DNA of 64,000 nucleotides from an uncultured Bacteroidales bacterium (GTDB lineage: Bacteria > Bacteroidota > Bacteroidia > Bacteroidales > UBA932). The notes below the pieces were generated by a model. That model was given only the letters and a program-made list of their open reading frames with translations. It was not told where the DNA came from and ran no database searches. The stretch spans positions 1 through 64,000 of the forward strand of contig CAKUXR010000016.1 in the NCBI GenBank assembly GCA_934700615.1. Direction: 5' to 3'. This document shows positions 17,736 through 26,896 of this stretch, piece by piece (within the stretch, counting starts at the first letter, position 1; every line of letters begins with the position of its first letter). A program made the position numbers and the translations under genes.

Positions 17736-18920
17736 ATGTATAAAAGAGCTGAATACCAGATAATTAAGAATCGTCTTGAAGAACCAAGAAAATTCATTCA
17801 AGTCGTGATGGGTGCCCGTCAGATAGGGAAATCAACTGTCGTGAAGCAGGTCCTGAAAGATCTGGACTTGCCATATCTGTTTTATTCGGCAGACAATGTT
17901 CCGGCATCAAACACTGCTTGGGTTTCAGACTGCTGGGAAGCTGTCCGAAGCCTTAAACGGAGCAACAACTGGGAAAGCGCAATCCTTGTAATCGACGAGA
18001 TTCAGAAAGTTTCGAACTGGAGCGAGGTCGTAAAGAAGGAATGGGACGACGACTCTTTCAATGACAGGAACATTAAGGTGTTGCTTCTTGGAAGCAGCCG
18101 TGTGCGGCTTGAGAAAGGTCTTTCCGAATCATTGGCAGGACGCTTTGAGGAGATAAGGATGGGCCATTGGAGCTATGTCGAGATGAGGGACTGTTTCGGA
18201 TGGTCTCTTGACCAGTACATATTTTATGGAGGGTATCCTGGTGCAGCACCTCTGGTTGGTGATGAAGACCGTTTCCAGCAGTATATTCAATCGTCCATAA
18301 TAGACGCAACTATAAACAAGGACATACTGATGGACACGCCTATCGGGAAACCTGCTCTTCTTCGTCAGACATTTGAACTTGGGGCGGCCTATTCCGGAGA
18401 ACTTCTGTCTTTGAACAAGATGCTCGGCTCACTCCAGGATGCCGGAAACACATCGACTCTTTCCGGATATCTGAATCTTCTGGCTGAAAGCGGTCTTCTG
18501 TGCGGTCTTCAGAAATACAGCATCGACATGGCTAGACGGAGAGCCAGCATTCCTAAACTTCAGGTGTATAACAATGCATTGAAGACGGTGTACAGCCCGA
18601 TGCCATTCAATCAAGCTGTCCTCGACAGAAAAGCGTGGGGACGCATATTTGAGTCTGGGGTCGGAGCCTATCTTGTCAGTCAGGCGTTTGTACACCGATT
18701 CGACGTGTTCTATTGGCGCGAGCGCAATGACGAAGTGGATTTCATACTTCGCAAGAAGAATTCATTGGTGGCGATTGAGGTCAAGGGCAATGCGGAGAAA
18801 CGTACTGAAGGTTTGGACAAGTTCCGCGAGCTTTTCAAGCCGACATCGTCATTCATTGTCGGTGACGGCGGCATCAAGGCCGAAGAATTCATGTCGGTGG
18901 ACTTGATGAAGTTATTTTGA
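17736..18920 (+). CDS. AAA ATPase with DUF4143 domain
   Basis: 394 residues. The AAA_14 P-loop has GARQIGKST (about residues 26-34), Walker B has AILVIDEIQK (about 87-96), and a sensor-like LLLGSSRVRL follows. The C-terminal DUF4143 domain (about 200-390) ends in a restriction-endonuclease-like strand set, DEVDFILRKKNSLVAIEVKGN (D...E-K spacing). Such proteins are frequent in Bacteroidales accessory regions. Their substrate is unknown. It stands at the left edge of the AT-rich island and has its own promoter with a palindrome. Confidence 0.9.
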   Translation: MYKRAEYQIIKNRLEEPRKFIQVVMGARQIGKSTVVKQVLKDLDLPYLFYSADNVPASNTAWVSDCWEAVRSLKRSNNWESAILVIDEIQKVSNWSEVVKKEWDDDSFNDRNIKVLLLGSSRVRLEKGLSESLAGRFEEIRMGHWSYVEMRDCFGWSLDQYIFYGGYPGAAPLVGDEDRFQQYIQSSIIDATINKDILMDTPIGKPALLRQTFELGAAYSGELLSLNKMLGSLQDAGNTSTLSGYLNLLAESGLLCGLQKYSIDMARRRASIPKLQVYNNALKTVYSPMPFNQAVLDRKAWGRIFESGVGAYLVSQAFVHRFDVFYWRERNDEVDFILRKKNSLVAIEVKGNAEKRTEGLDKFRELFKPTSSFIVGDGGIKAEEFMSVDLMKLF

Positions 18921-18960
18921 GCCGATTGTGTTCTCGAATTTGTCAAATACAATATTGGAA

Positions 18961-19611
18961 TCACAAAAGATGCTTGTTATTAGGCATTGGCATAATCTGT
19001 GTGATAATACCATACTCTTCAACATCTTTATTGTCATTTATATTATACATATCTATAACCGTATCACCATATTTTATCCATTCCTCTTCTGAGATATTGA
19101 AATAGCCTAATGCTTTTCGAAGGGTATCTGGATAATCTTTCATAAGAGGGTCTTTACACCACTCATTTAAGATCATTTTACGAATGAAATCTTGATTTTT
19201 CTTAGTGTAATCAGAATGTTCACGTGACAAGTATTTAATAACACCTACATAGAACAAGTGCTTACCAATCTTCTTCCAGCGTTCTGCTGAAAGTCCAAGT
19301 AAATTCAATGATTTTTCAAAAGATTCGTCCACATCAAGCAGTTCTTTAATATGCTCTTTTTCTGAATAATATTCAAATCTATACAACTGTTCGTTCCTAT
19401 ATGCAAGTGCCTCTCTGGCTAGACGAATTTCCTTTTTGCTTGCAGGCTCTGCAATATCATGTGCTATACCTGCTATTGTGCTTGCGGCAGAATGAGCAAC
19501 TTGTCCTATAGCTTCGCCATATTTTTCTCTTGTTGTTTCCTTTTTTGAATCCTGTGCAAAAAGATAAATAACAAAGAATACTATAGCTACAATTACAATA
19601 ACTGTTTCCAT
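18961..19611 (-). CDS. Membrane-anchored hypothetical protein with an internal duplication
   Basis: The 216-residue protein starts with one transmembrane helix (METVIVIVAIVFFVIYLFAQ) and is then charged and helical. Two stretches are related to each other: LLGLSAERWKKIGKHLFYVG (about 103-122) and GYFNISEEEWIKYGDTVID (about 168-187), giving a pattern L-x-S-x-E-x-W-x-K-x-G. I know no named family. It is the last of three minus-strand genes with 2-3 bp gaps (21521-20217, 20214-19615, 19611-18961). AT-rich composition and the lack of the CATTGAC word suggest transfer. Confidence 0.75.
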   Translation of the reverse strand: METVIVIVAIVFFVIYLFAQDSKKETTREKYGEAIGQVAHSAASTIAGIAHDIAEPASKKEIRLAREALAYRNEQLYRFEYYSEKEHIKELLDVDESFEKSLNLLGLSAERWKKIGKHLFYVGVIKYLSREHSDYTKKNQDFIRKMILNEWCKDPLMKDYPDTLRKALGYFNISEEEWIKYGDTVIDMYNINDNKDVEEYGIITQIMPMPNNKHLL

Positions 19612-19614
19612 AAT

Positions 19615-20214
19615 CTACTTGAATAAATCTTCCGTTCTTTTCTTTTGTATACTCTTTGAAATGTATTCTTGATACCCCCTATCTATTGCCGATATTAAAA
19701 AGGGAATATCTTTTGGTGATAGATACCAGACATTGTAATTAGGCGTGCGATCATAGAAATAATGCCAAATTCTTATTTCACAACATGGTTCGTAATTTCG
19801 TATGACAAAATAAGGTTTTACTATTACCTTTGTTGCATTTCCTGCATAGGCATCGCAATCAAAGGTGGAATAACTAATTTCACAAGGCATTTCTTTTTCC
19901 ACCTCTTGTACTTTGTTTGATTTAGCTATAGCTATCCATTGCTCGTATTTTGTTTGCAAGTTCCTTAATTCTGACTTAATAATTGTCATATTATTTCCCA
20001 ATGATGAAAAATGGATACCACTTTCACCTAACTTTCTGTACCAATCACAAATACGGACAACATTTATCCCATTTTCTGTGTAATAACTAAGTTCGAATCT
20101 GTTACCTCCCTCGGTATTTACTACTACATTTCCCATAAGACCATTACTTATGGTCTGGGCATTTAGCCATGTACAGATAAATGTCGCCACTAATGTTAAT
20201 ACTATTCTACTCAC
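19615..20214 (-). CDS. Secreted hypothetical protein
   Basis: 199 residues with a Sec signal (MSRIVLTLVATFICTWLNAQ). The mature part is beta-rich, then has a helical middle (about 70-105), then Cys-containing strands (EISYSTFDCDAYAG, YEPCCEIRIWHYFYD). The C-terminus is lysine-rich and helical. No family was recognised. It is the middle gene of the three-gene AT-rich unit, three bases from the next gene, so its product probably acts in the periplasm with its two membrane-bound neighbours. Confidence 0.75.
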   Translation of the reverse strand: MSRIVLTLVATFICTWLNAQTISNGLMGNVVVNTEGGNRFELSYYTENGINVVRICDWYRKLGESGIHFSSLGNNMTIIKSELRNLQTKYEQWIAIAKSNKVQEVEKEMPCEISYSTFDCDAYAGNATKVIVKPYFVIRNYEPCCEIRIWHYFYDRTPNYNVWYLSPKDIPFLISAIDRGYQEYISKSIQKKRTEDLFK

Positions 20215-20216
20215 AA

Positions 20217-21521
20217 TTATAATAGTTTTGATTTTTCTTTTACTTCTATCAATTCTCCATATGTAAGGTTTTCTTTCACAAGAGTCGCATAGAGCTCATT
20301 TGCTAATGAAACTCTCTCTGCATTGTAAGGATTGATAAATCTCTTTGGATTTACCTTTTCTTTTAAATCTTCCAACTCTGCTTTATCAATAAAGTCAATC
20401 CCAAGTTCCGATGAGGCCTGTATTTGGATTTCTATTAAAGAATCATTATTATCTGGCGTTGTTTCAAGCAATCTTTTATAGATTATATTGGCTTTTTCAA
20501 CTTTCTCCTTGTCATAATTATCCATAAAATTCATTGGATTACATAATCTGACAAGGCGTTGATATAATGTTTCAGACTTTTTCTTGTTCACCTTACTCTC
20601 CTTAATAGTCAGTGGAATTATTAGTGACATGAATAAGACTGTTAGACTTATTCCCCACCATAGAAAAAGTTGATTTCGGTTTTTATTTACGGCCCAATCT
20701 TTTTCTGCAATCATATAATGCCTTTCTTGTGTTGCTGCAATAAAAACTCTGTAATAACCATTGTGCATCCAGCCATTTTCGTATGGCATTGTTCGTTGTG
20801 TTTCTTTATAGTTCTTCCCCTCTAGATGACCTATTGGAGTCCCCATAGTCCAAATATTAGAATTTTTATTCTCGGAAATATAAAAATATTCATTGCTGCT
20901 ATCATTGATCTTAGACCAAAGACGATTATAGGAACCTTTACTGAAATGTTCGGAATAACTAGATTTAGGATCGGTAGTATAAAACTCGAAAGCTTCATTA
21001 ACTGCCTGCTCAACTGTATAATAGTTTACCCATTCATTATTTTTAAGCCCTACTTTATATGGGAAAATAATATTGGTTTGAATAAAATCATCGTCATATC
21101 CTGAACAATATATTCTAATGATATTCCAACCATCATCTTCTTGATTCGGATACTTGTCACCCCAGTTGAGTTCATACAATGATGACAGGTCACCATAACT
21201 TTGTTTCCAGTCAACTATTTTCTCATCGATACTTGGATCAATGGCTGCAAGTCCGCCTTTAGACGGCTTAGGGGGTATGGCGACTTTCTTATAGTGTCGA
21301 ACAGGGCTACCACTATAAGCGACATCGAAGAATCCATCATTATTTGAGACAAACATATCTCCACTTGATTGACCTTCAAAAATAGATTCGATATTCTCTC
21401 TGATTTCAGAACGCAATTTGATACGCTTGTTGTTGATATAGTAGTAAACGCCGAACACCATACCAATCATAATAACAACCCACAGAATCCAGAGAATTAT
21501 AATGATATTTTTTCTTTTCAT
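20217..21521 (-). CDS. Two-TM membrane protein with large periplasmic domain and C-terminal repeats
   Basis: 434 residues: an N-terminal TM helix (NIIIILWILWVVIMIGMVFG), a large extracytoplasmic domain (about 30-290), a second TM helix (LFLWWGISLTVLFMSLII, about 292-310) and a cytoplasmic tail. The tail has two copies of a motif NPxxFxxxYxxExVxxANxxYxxL: NPMNFMDNYDKEKVEKANII and NPKRFINPYNAERVSLANEL. Topology suggests a sensor or bridge between periplasm and cytoplasm. No family was recognised. It is the first gene of the three-gene unit. No clear promoter was found in the 200 bases upstream (21522-21725), which hold nothing else I can name. Confidence 0.75.
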   Translation of the reverse strand: MKRKNIIIILWILWVVIMIGMVFGVYYYINNKRIKLRSEIRENIESIFEGQSSGDMFVSNNDGFFDVAYSGSPVRHYKKVAIPPKPSKGGLAAIDPSIDEKIVDWKQSYGDLSSLYELNWGDKYPNQEDDGWNIIRIYCSGYDDDFIQTNIIFPYKVGLKNNEWVNYYTVEQAVNEAFEFYTTDPKSSYSEHFSKGSYNRLWSKINDSSNEYFYISENKNSNIWTMGTPIGHLEGKNYKETQRTMPYENGWMHNGYYRVFIAATQERHYMIAEKDWAVNKNRNQLFLWWGISLTVLFMSLIIPLTIKESKVNKKKSETLYQRLVRLCNPMNFMDNYDKEKVEKANIIYKRLLETTPDNNDSLIEIQIQASSELGIDFIDKAELEDLKEKVNPKRFINPYNAERVSLANELYATLVKENLTYGELIEVKEKSKLL

Positions 21522-21725
21522 AACTGCCGTTTTTTTTGGTCACAAAAACTTATCACCATTTAAATAAATATATTCTACCTCTTTCTTTGGATAGGTGTAA
21601 GTTCCTTTAAGTCAATTCTTTGTGTAATGCAGAGTCTTCCGAATGTAGAGCTCTGCATATAGATCACTCTTTCCATGTACTAAGGTAATTATTCTTCTTT
21701 TCACTTCCAATTATTTCATTTGGAT

Positions 21726-22877
21726 TAGGCCGCGACCGCGGCGTATACCTCACGGGGTGTCTGGTGCACAAGTCCCTGATGGCAGCGCCGGTTATTGTAG
21801 TAATCCATATACTTCGTAATTCCACGGTGTAACTCACCCACGGTCGCCTCTGGATTCAAGTATACATATTCGCGCTTTATCGTGCGACAGAAGCGCTCGA
21901 TCCAAACATTGTCAAGTCACCTGGCTCGGTAGTCCAAGCTTATCCGTATTCCATACTTGTCACATGAGCGATGCCAATCTTCACAGGTGTACTGCACGTC
22001 CTGGTCCGAGTTGATTATCTCTGGTGCGCCATATCGTGCGACGACCTTGTCGAGAACTTCTATCGCATTCGACGCATCCAGTGTGTTGTACATACCCCAG
22101 CCAACCATATAACGGCTATAGACATCAATGATGGTATACAGATACATGAATCCGTTCTCCATAGGGATGTATGAGATGTCGTTGCTCTATACCTGATTAC
22201 GTCTCGTTATATGCAAACCACGAAGCAGATATGTCATACGCTACTTGTTCCTACCTCCCTTGCTTAGGCTTTTGAGCGGATATACGGTCCTCAGCCCCAT
22301 CAGAGCCATCAGACTTCTCGCAAGTTTCTTCCCGACATGGTATCCTTCGCCTTTGAGATAATCAGCCATCTGGCGCACTCCCATAGCTGCGCACCTATTA
22401 TATTGATTATCCATGAGGTCCATCATCTTCAGATTTCTCTGGCTTTCGCCTTCCTTGCGCTTGTAGTAGGATGTGCTTCTGGCTATCCCAAGCAGTTTGC
22501 TCTGGCGGGCTCTGCTCGGATACCGGTGATGCTTTCCGTCCTTGCCGACAGTCTCTTTCGTTGGAGATATCAGTGCCTTTCGGGTATAGGCATCCCCAAC
22601 TGTTTGTATACCCACTTGCAAAAATCCACCTTCATCTCCAACTCGCCGATTTTTCTATGGAGGGCATCGCGCTCTTTGTCGAAATCAGCTGTCCCAGACT
22701 TCGCTCCGAATGCCGCACTGGCATTTTCCACGAGTTCTTTTTCCATCTTGAGATCATCTCTGGGAGATTTCGTACTTCTTCGCCAAAATCACCCTTCGTT
22801 TACGATTCTTTAAGAGCCTCCAAGGCAACCTTGGCCTTGAACTCTGGGATGAACTTCCTTCGTGTTGTCTTTCCCAT
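21726..22877 (-). pseudogene. Decayed IS3-family transposase (orfA/orfB)
   Basis: Reading the minus strand from 22877, an orfA-like start (GKTTRRKFIPEFKAKVALEA) runs into a stop and frameshifts. orfB-like pieces follow: ARQSKLLGIARSTSYYKRK, then a DDE integrase core (TIIDVYSRYMVGW, EIINSDQDVQYT) and a C-terminal piece (NVWIERFCRTIKREY, HQTPREVYAA). At least two in-frame stops interrupt orfB: a TAG in QV*SNDISYIP where Trp is usual, and a TGA in RAR*LDNVW. The element is dead. Confidence 0.85.
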
Positions 22878-22936
22878 TTCGCTGTGAAGTTATAGTCATT
22901 TTTTGACTTAACACCCTGTCCGAAATTTGGAGGACA
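21726..22936 (-). mobile_element. Remnant IS3-family insertion sequence
   Basis: The pseudogene is bounded on the right by a typical IS3-family end on the minus strand, TGTCCTCCAAATTTCGGACA (22917-22936), with GGGTG next to it. I could not find the matching inverted end on the left near 21.7 kb, so that end is probably lost. The right-hand boundary is well supported and the left one is approximate. Confidence 0.7.
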
Positions 22937-23064
22937 TTATACTCCAAAGGACGTTACCAATCTACAGTTATCTATAACTGAAATAACGGACGACTGTAAG
23001 TCACTAGATACAAACTATTTTCCATTTCGTCAAATGCCAATTTAGCGAAATGCCTTGCATAAAC

Positions 23065-23112
23065 AGAACGGCGGAAGTGTAACTAACTTTCCGCCGTTCT
23101 GAACTTTTTTTT
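23065..23112 (+). terminator. Orphan rho-independent terminator
   Basis: Stem AGAACGGCGGA / TCCGCCGTTCT, then GAAC and eight T's. It points along the plus strand, but no plus-strand gene ends near it, so it may mark the end of a lost gene or a small RNA. The T-run also forms a TATTTTTG box (23112-23119). Confidence 0.7.
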
Positions 23113-23147
23113 ATTTTTGCACTTGTCCTGCGTTCTGCAGATTGCGG

Positions 23148-23217
23148 CACTTTAAATGTTCCGTCCATATCACTTTCAAATGTACCGGACGTATCAGAAT
23201 GAAATGTACCCCCTATT
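23148..23217. repeat. Three imperfect ~24-bp repeats, possible IS21-type end
   Basis: Units begin at 23148 (CACTTTAAATGTTCCGTCC), 23171 (CACTTTCAAATGTACCGGAC) and 23195 (CAGAATGAAATGTACCCCC), sharing the core AAATGT(A/T)CC. Multiple short repeats like this form the ends of IS21-family elements, where IstA binds. No istA/istB gene is present, so this would be a solo end. Confidence 0.4.
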
Positions 23218-24247
23218 CCATCTCCCTGTTTTGTTCCTCATGCTGCTGCAGGAAGATCTGTTTCTGTTTCTCAACCTCCGCCCGAAGTTGCTCCTCCGTC
23301 GGAAGAAACAGCTGATACTTGCTCGCGAGTATGGTTTTGTTGTCCTCCGGCAGGGCGAGACGCACCGCCGTGTCGTTCTTCTCCGTGCAGAGCAGTATGC
23401 CAATGGTAGGATTCTCGTCAGGCTGCTTCTCGTAGCGGTCGTAGTAGTTGACATAGAGCTGAAGCTGCCCAAGGTCCTGATGCGTCAGCTTGTGATTTTT
23501 TATCTCTATCACCACGAACGAACGTAACAGGCGGTTGTAGAACACAAGGTCGGCGAAATACTCGTCATCCTCCACTAGAAGCCTCTTCTGTCTGGCGACA
23601 AAGGAGAATCCTTTCCCCATCTCCAGAAGGAAATCGGCGATATGCGAGATGACGGAGCTTTCGAGATCCTTCTCATAGTACGCGGACTTGCGTTCCAGTC
23701 CAAGAAACTCGAGTACCATAGGATCCTTTATGATCTCTTGCGGACATTCTGGCACTCGCTCATTGCGGGCGACAGCGAGGACCGCCTCCTTGTCGTTGCT
23801 AAGTAGAAGGCGCTCGTAGAGCATGGAGTTGATCTGACGCTCAAGTTGGCGTCCGGTCCAACCCTCATTGACAGCCTCCAATTCGTAATACTCTCGTTTC
23901 TCTGGGTCAGGAATGGTTATAAGCAGTTTATACTGCGACCAGCTCAATTGCGTCCGCAGTGTGGACGCAATTGGATACATCCTATAGAATTGTCTGCTGC
24001 GCTCCAGTTGTCTCACTCCAAATCCACTGCCATACAAAGGCTCTATTTCTTTCGACAGATTACGGATGATGTACTTGCCGTAGTCCGCGCGTTCCTTGCC
24101 CTGCTGCTCCTTTTCCGAGATGCGCTTGCCGATAGCCCAGTACATCTGCACCCTGCAGAAGTCAACGCTTCGCAAAGCTTTTGAGCGCGAGTCGTCAATT
24201 ATCTGTTTTATCTCCTCTATAAAAGTTTCTATACCCTTATCCATCAT
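23213..24247 (-). CDS. DUF1016 (YhcG-type) PDDEXK nuclease
   Basis: 344 residues. The N-terminal DUF1016_N helical domain (about 8-150) contains YWAIGKRISEKEQ, YGKYIIRNLS, GFGVRQLERSRQFY and LSWSQYKLLI. The C-terminal PDDEXK domain (about 175-320) has the catalytic pattern EYFADLVFYNR ... FVVIEIKNHK, followed by GQLQLYVNYYDR and PTIGILLC. The family is common next to restriction genes and in mobile regions and is thought to act on DNA. The biological role is not established. It is flanked by IS remnants and lies in the accessory island, though its base composition is less AT-rich than that of the three genes at 19-21.5 kb. Confidence 0.9.
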   Translation of the reverse strand: MMDKGIETFIEEIKQIIDDSRSKALRSVDFCRVQMYWAIGKRISEKEQQGKERADYGKYIIRNLSKEIEPLYGSGFGVRQLERSRQFYRMYPIASTLRTQLSWSQYKLLITIPDPEKREYYELEAVNEGWTGRQLERQINSMLYERLLLSNDKEAVLAVARNERVPECPQEIIKDPMVLEFLGLERKSAYYEKDLESSVISHIADFLLEMGKGFSFVARQKRLLVEDDEYFADLVFYNRLLRSFVVIEIKNHKLTHQDLGQLQLYVNYYDRYEKQPDENPTIGILLCTEKNDTAVRLALPEDNKTILASKYQLFLPTEEQLRAEVEKQKQIFLQQHEEQNREME

Positions 24248-24369
24248 GTGTTGTTTCGTATTAAAATGTCACTTCCACTCTTTGTTTCATTGACAAGCGC
24301 TGTCAACCACGCAATCTCATCGAGACGAGTATTTTAGGAGCTTTGCCCTCATCTGATAGACATTTCAAG

Positions 24370-25461
24370 TTACTCTGTCTCAATTTTGGTAATCTCGCCG
24401 TTCTTGTCAACCTTATACCAGTCCTCTCCTTTCTTGATTTTTCCAAATCCGTCATTGAAGAAATTAGCATCATCGTACCATTCTGGAAGAAGCAGACTCC
24501 CGGACGTCAAGTTAATGTAATTATAGGAGCCGTTGTTCTTAACCAGACAAAAACCCTCAGACGGTGAAAAATATGCGTCATACCATTCTTTCCCAATCAC
24601 TCGACCACCTATCTCTATTATATTCTCTTTATTTTCCTTACTCACAATTGCATGCTGACTATAGTAACTGAATCTGTCATACCATTCAGGACAGAATGGT
24701 TTGCCGTATTTATCCAAACAGTTTGTTTTACCGTCCTTCGTAACTATGGTGTGGCCATCGTCATACGTTGCCATAATGCTATCATACCATGTGGTAAAAC
24801 GAGTATGCTCTTGAGTATTTATTAGATTCTCTTTACCGTTTAATCTGACGTTCATATAGCCATCTTTCCAATAAATGGAGCTGAGGTAATCATACCACTG
24901 GCGGAATTGTATGTTACCCTTAGTTGAAAGCAAGTTGTATTTTCCATCTTTACGCTGGACAACCGCGAATCCATATTCGTTGAAATTCGACACGCTACTG
25001 AAAAAGTCATTTGAAAGCCATTTGCCGTCAATGCCAATAAAATTCCATTCTCCGAAATATTTCATAGGGGTATATCCACATGACCATACAACGTCACTGT
25101 CCCCAGTTATAGGTAGCCTAAGCCTGTCTTTATATTCAACTCCCCACTGGACCTGATATGTGGTTCCGAAGTCTTTATCAAGAAGAATGAAGTTGTATGT
25201 ATTTTCCGTTGGATACAACTCAAATCGCCCTGCAGGTGGAACCGGATCAAGAACCAATGGTTTATCGCAGAGAGATGTTTCTAGACGATTATCTTCACTT
25301 GTGCTATACTGAACCAACCAGGTCCTTCCGTTTCCAGTGTCCAATTTGATGAATATCCACATGTTCTTAGTCGGTATCAGTTTGAATCTTGATACGGTTG
25401 TTTCTTGAGCGAATAATTGAGTGCCGAATAGCACTACCAATAACAGAAATATCTTTTTCAT
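24370..25461 (-). CDS. Secreted WG-repeat protein
   Basis: 363 residues with a Sec signal (MKKIFLLLVVLFGTQLFAQ). The mature protein has a beta N-terminal domain, then a series of WG-type repeats (about 165-360): FAVVQRKDGKYNLLSTKG, MNVRLNGKENLINTQE, HTIVTKDGKTNCLDKYGKP and FCLVKNNGSYNYINLTSG. WYD motifs recur at each turn. WG repeats form beta structures, and the function is generally unknown. Surface or periplasmic binding is likely. It lies at the right edge of the AT-rich island. Confidence 0.85.
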   Translation of the reverse strand: MKKIFLLLVVLFGTQLFAQETTVSRFKLIPTKNMWIFIKLDTGNGRTWLVQYSTSEDNRLETSLCDKPLVLDPVPPAGRFELYPTENTYNFILLDKDFGTTYQVQWGVEYKDRLRLPITGDSDVVWSCGYTPMKYFGEWNFIGIDGKWLSNDFFSSVSNFNEYGFAVVQRKDGKYNLLSTKGNIQFRQWYDYLSSIYWKDGYMNVRLNGKENLINTQEHTRFTTWYDSIMATYDDGHTIVTKDGKTNCLDKYGKPFCPEWYDRFSYYSQHAIVSKENKENIIEIGGRVIGKEWYDAYFSPSEGFCLVKNNGSYNYINLTSGSLLLPEWYDDANFFNDGFGKIKKGEDWYKVDKNGEITKIETE

Positions 25462-25503
25462 GTCGTAACCTTTTAGAATTGTCTATGCGTATTGTTATTG
25501 GAA

Positions 25504-26802
25504 TCAGATTCCGAAGAGCGGGCCGTTATATCCGGAAGTGCCGCGTTTGCGGTCGCGCTTGGAAATGTTCCTCCTGACGGCGCGTCCGGAGTTTCCTGAA
25601 GGGTTCAGCAGTTTGTCCAGACTGAATATCAATGAGAGTTTCTGCTGCATTCCGGCATACTTGAACCCGTCAGGGAAATGTGAGACAATCGAGAGCCTGA
25701 GGTCCATGAAATCAGCGATATGCGGCTGCCAATACACTTCCAGCCTGTCATAAAGATGCCACTCACTGTCATTGACAGGAACCACTCTGTAGAAAGGCGA
25801 GCCGGCATAGAGGCTGTTTCCGTATTTGAAGCCTCCGTCGTCCACATAGTTGTAGAAAGGCATCAGATCCTTTCCGCAGTAAAGCCTGTTTTCGATGCCG
25901 ACATTCCAGTTTCTCAATGACACTGTAAACTCCCCTCCTCCAGGATTACTCTGACCATCCTTCTGACGTCTGTCCTGCTGCAATGACTGGTACCAGGCCA
26001 ATGTTGCTGAAAGGTCCTGCCAGCCGCAGAATTTCTCGAATCCGAACCGCACAAACGGCTGGACCATAGCGTCATCCACCACGCTGCCATACTCGGCGGC
26101 ATTGGCATAATGATGATATTTGAACGCCAGTCCGGCGGACACGAAGTCATTGAAAATATACTTTCCGTACCCGAAGGCATTGAACTGCTCCCTGCGATAG
26201 GAACCGTACTGGCCGTCCCAGTCAAAGGCAAGTTCAAGGTAAGTCTTTGGACCATAAGCCTTTATCAATGCACCTTCGAGATTGTTGTCATAGAATTTCA
26301 GGGAATCCGAGAAGAAGGCCTGCGAGTAATCGCCCTCCGCAAGATGACGCGGAAAAATACCTGCATAGCCCCTCACGTTCCACGCCCCGAGTTTCGCGTC
26401 AATGCCATAGTACATGGTAATTTCCCGGAAGAGGCGCGTGTTCTCCAGCCCCCTGTCGCACTCCGGGCTGGCCGCTACCGCAGAAGGATGGCGTCCGAAA
26501 TCTTTCATCACGTCAATGCCGGCCATCAGCTTATGTCTGACATTGGCGTTCTGCCTGACCTGAAGGCCCACGGAAGGAGTAAGCCTGGCACCGTAAAGTG
26601 TCATTGACTCAGTGAATTGCTCTTTTCCGCTGTCGAATTCGCGGTTGTCGAACTTATAGTCGAAATAGGCGTCGTAAATGAACTTCACTCCCTTTTCTTT
26701 GGGCTGGGGCTCAGGCATTCCGAACCACCAGGAGAAGAAATCCTGCGCACTGGCATTGACACAAAAAAGTATGGTCGCCGCCGCAAAAATTTTCAATTTC
26801 AT
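25504..26802 (-). CDS. Outer-membrane beta-barrel protein of unknown function
   Basis: 432 residues. After a signal peptide (ends VNASAQ) the protein shows alternating amphipathic strands throughout (YDAYFDYKFDNREF, YLELAFDWDGQYG, VSAGLAFKYHHY, DLSATLAWYQSL), typical of an integral outer-membrane barrel. The C-terminus has a basic tail (RNISKRDRKRG). No named family was recognised. A minus-strand TAACTTTG box lies at 26824-26831. Confidence 0.85.
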   Translation of the reverse strand: MKLKIFAAATILFCVNASAQDFFSWWFGMPEPQPKEKGVKFIYDAYFDYKFDNREFDSGKEQFTESMTLYGARLTPSVGLQVRQNANVRHKLMAGIDVMKDFGRHPSAVAASPECDRGLENTRLFREITMYYGIDAKLGAWNVRGYAGIFPRHLAEGDYSQAFFSDSLKFYDNNLEGALIKAYGPKTYLELAFDWDGQYGSYRREQFNAFGYGKYIFNDFVSAGLAFKYHHYANAAEYGSVVDDAMVQPFVRFGFEKFCGWQDLSATLAWYQSLQQDRRQKDGQSNPGGGEFTVSLRNWNVGIENRLYCGKDLMPFYNYVDDGGFKYGNSLYAGSPFYRVVPVNDSEWHLYDRLEVYWQPHIADFMDLRLSIVSHFPDGFKYAGMQQKLSLIFSLDKLLNPSGNSGRAVRRNISKRDRKRGTSGYNGPLFGI

Positions 26803-26823
26803 GATATGTCTTGTCCAATTTCA

Positions 26824-26831
26824 CAAAGTTA
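26824..26831 (-). promoter_or_regulatory. -7 box for the 25504-26802 gene
   Basis: The minus strand reads TAACTTTG, a full TAnnTTTG match, 21 bases before the start codon. Confidence 0.6.
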
Positions 26832-26896
26832 ACTAATCCCGACTTGTAGGTCAATGATAATTTGAGTAATTTTGTTTGTTTTTAGCCTGAGGATAC

